Part shown: positions 31,173-32,141 of the stretch, one piece after another | Layout of the letters: the number at the start of each line of letters is the position of its first letter | How positions within the stretch are numbered: position 1 is the first letter of the stretch | Origin: Flemingiibacterium sp045636265 | Lineage (GTDB): Bacteria; Bacillota; Clostridia; Oscillospirales; CAG-272 | DNA length: 32,141 nucleotides | NCBI GenBank assembly: GCA_045636265.1 | Contig: JAZTXD010000091.1 | Span: forward strand, 1 to 32,141 | Reading direction: 5' to 3' | Program-made: the position numbers and the translations under genes | The notes under the pieces: generated by a model | Seen by the model: the letters and a program-made list of their open reading frames with translations, nothing else | Told to the model about the DNA's origin: nothing | The model's database searches: none

Positions 31173-31769
31173 ATGAATTTACCGAATAAGCTCTCGCTTT
31201 TGCGAGTAATCATGGTGCCTCTTTTTGTGGCAGTGCTCGTATTCCCCACAGATGCGTTCTTCGAGTCCTACGGAACCTGGATTCGCATAATCGCGGCGGC
31301 ATTCTTTATTCTTACCGCGCTCACTGACATGCTCGACGGTCAGATTGCGCGCAGATGCAATCTTGTCACCGATTTTGGAAAGTTTATTGACCCCCTTGCG
31401 GATAAGTTTATGGTATTCGGCGCGATGCTCGCTATCGTTTACCGCTTTGACTATCTGCGCCCGGTGTTTGTATGGGCGGCGCTCATCGTTATTTTCCGTG
31501 AGCTTGCGATCACATCCATGCGACTCATTGTTGTAAACAAGTCCGGTACTGTCGTTGCGGCGGCGTGGCTCGGCAAGGTGAAGACTGTAACGCAGATCAT
31601 CTGCATTGTGGCTGTAATTCTCGAGCCGGTTGTAATTCCGGCAGGCAACTTTGTTTCCGATTGGCATCTGCTTTCGTACATAACCACCATTGCTATGACG
31701 GTTATGACGCTTTGGTCGGGTATCGACTACATGAAGGCGTACTGGCCGCTGCTTGATCCGAATAAATAA
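31173..31769 (+). CDS. pgsA: CDP-diacylglycerol-glycerol-3-phosphate 3-phosphatidyltransferase
   Basis: Membrane enzyme making phosphatidylglycerophosphate, the first committed step to phosphatidylglycerol. The ATG at 31173 (AAAAGGAGA upstream) gives 198 residues. It starts MNLPNKLSLLRVIMVPLF, and the CDP-alcohol phosphotransferase motif DG..AR........G...D...D is complete in DGQIARRCNLVTDFG, then KFIDPLADK. Several hydrophobic segments are visible, as in the family. It is the last gene of the recA-recX-rimO-pgsA run and is followed by a terminator. Confidence 0.95.
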   Translation: MNLPNKLSLLRVIMVPLFVAVLVFPTDAFFESYGTWIRIIAAAFFILTALTDMLDGQIARRCNLVTDFGKFIDPLADKFMVFGAMLAIVYRFDYLRPVFVWAALIVIFRELAITSMRLIVVNKSGTVVAAAWLGKVKTVTQIICIVAVILEPVVIPAGNFVSDWHLLSYITTIAMTVMTLWSGIDYMKAYWPLLDPNK

Positions 31770-31774
31770 AAGAA

Positions 31775-31800
31775 CGGGAGGCGTCAGCCTCCCGGTTTTT
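31775..31800 (+). terminator. Rho-independent terminator after pgsA
   Basis: CGGGAGGC-GTCA-GCCTCCCG followed by GTTTTTATTT. Perfect 8-bp GC-rich stem with a T-run, 5 bp after the pgsA stop. Confidence 0.93.
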
Positions 31801-31825
31801 ATTTACCGCTTAGGGGAACGAAAAG

Positions 31826-32141
31826 GGGGCAGACAACCAGCTGGCGCAGGTTTTCTACCCCCTCTTGGACTCCCCCGTTTTCCTTGCTCACGCCCGACTC
31901 GCGCTCAAAAAAGATTCGCTTAGTAAAGCGGTAATCGCAAGATACCGCTCCATTCATAGGTGGACAGTCGAGGACGCCTGTCCCTACAAAGATAGCGAAT
32001 CAAATAGGGCGCTATCGATAATGTGGGCAGAGTGTTCGCACTCCCCAGCGCGAATCTTCTTTTGAGCGCCGGGGAGCGCCTCCGGCGCAAAGCAAGGAAA
32101 GAGGGAGGAGCGCGAGGAGGGAGGAAAACCTACGCAGTTGG
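31826..32141. repeat. R2 long palindromic element, copy C, cut by the window end
   Basis: The left arm has CAGACAACCAGCTGGCGCAG, GTTTTCCTTGC and GCGCTCAAAAAAGATTCGC. The right arm (from about 32048) read in reverse gives CCAACTGCGTAGGTTTTCC, TTTCCTTGC and GCGCTCAAAAGAAGATTCGC. The right end is missing. The centre shares GATACCGCTCCATTCATAG with copy A and contains an R3 half element. This is the only content of the last 340 bp. Confidence 0.8.
31962..31990. repeat. R3 half element nested inside R2 copy C
   Basis: GGACAGTCGAGGACGCC followed by TGTCCCTACAAA is identical to the right arm of the complete R3 copy upstream of gyrB (22577-22605). Only one arm is present here. Confidence 0.85.

Noticed and set aside
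31865..32065. 66-residue open frame after pgsA
   Set aside because: Lies inside the R2 element and reads across the nested R3 arm.

Overview
The window is a 32 kb stretch around the chromosomal replication origin of a Firmicutes bacterium, most likely an uncultured gut-type clostridium (Oscillospiraceae/Ruminococcaceae-like; this placement is inference). The evidence is the gene set and order (rpmH-rnpA-yidD-yidC-jag-mnmE on one side of oriC, dnaA-dnaN-recF-remB-gyrB-gyrA on the other), the presence of Noc, Jag, RemB and RecX, strong AGGAGG-type ribosome binding sites, and a Bacillus-type LexA box at recA. No tRNA, rRNA, CRISPR array, prophage or transposase gene was seen.

Layout. 1-5987 (+): end of mnmG, rsmG, noc, parA, parB, serS, with two parS sites in front of parA. 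5988-7698 (+): a repeat, an unknown two-TM membrane protein and a membrane-anchored MORN-repeat protein. 7741-11448 (-): a long palindromic element, a large GH106-like glycoside hydrolase, and an RNHCP zinc-ribbon gene fused in frame to it through a dispersed repeat. 11531-12025 (+): a small Ser/Asp/Thr-rich exported protein. 12061-17187 (-): mnmE, a 650-bp intergenic block made of four repeat families, jag, yidC, yidD, rnpA and rpmH. 17290-19427: divergent rpmH and dnaA promoters, dnaA, and oriC with many DnaA boxes. 19428-31769 (+): dnaN, recF, a DUF559 nuclease-like gene, remB, gyrB, gyrA, recA, recX, rimO, pgsA. 31770-32141: terminator and a repeat cut by the window edge.

The genes are mostly replication, segregation, topology, repair and translation housekeeping. 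DnaA fires oriC, DnaN is the clamp, ParA/ParB/parS and Noc handle segregation and division placement, gyrase sets supercoiling, RecF/RecA/RecX do repair, and RnpA/L34/YidC/YidD/Jag are the usual RNA-processing and membrane-insertion set.

The unusual content is mostly in and between genes. There are four families of small non-coding repeats (called R1-R4 here), one of them forming a 65-bp near-perfect inverted pair around gyrB. A second cluster of DnaA boxes lies in front of gyrA. A 26-bp alternating purine-pyrimidine tract sits in the dnaA leader. A LexA-controlled recA promoter has a repeat inserted in its leader. The mnmG-to-parB block is inverted relative to the usual order, so it is transcribed head-on to the fork leaving oriC. 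I found no convincing novel multi-gene defence or metabolic system; the best undescribed candidates are the repeat families and the gyrB/gyrA regulatory region.
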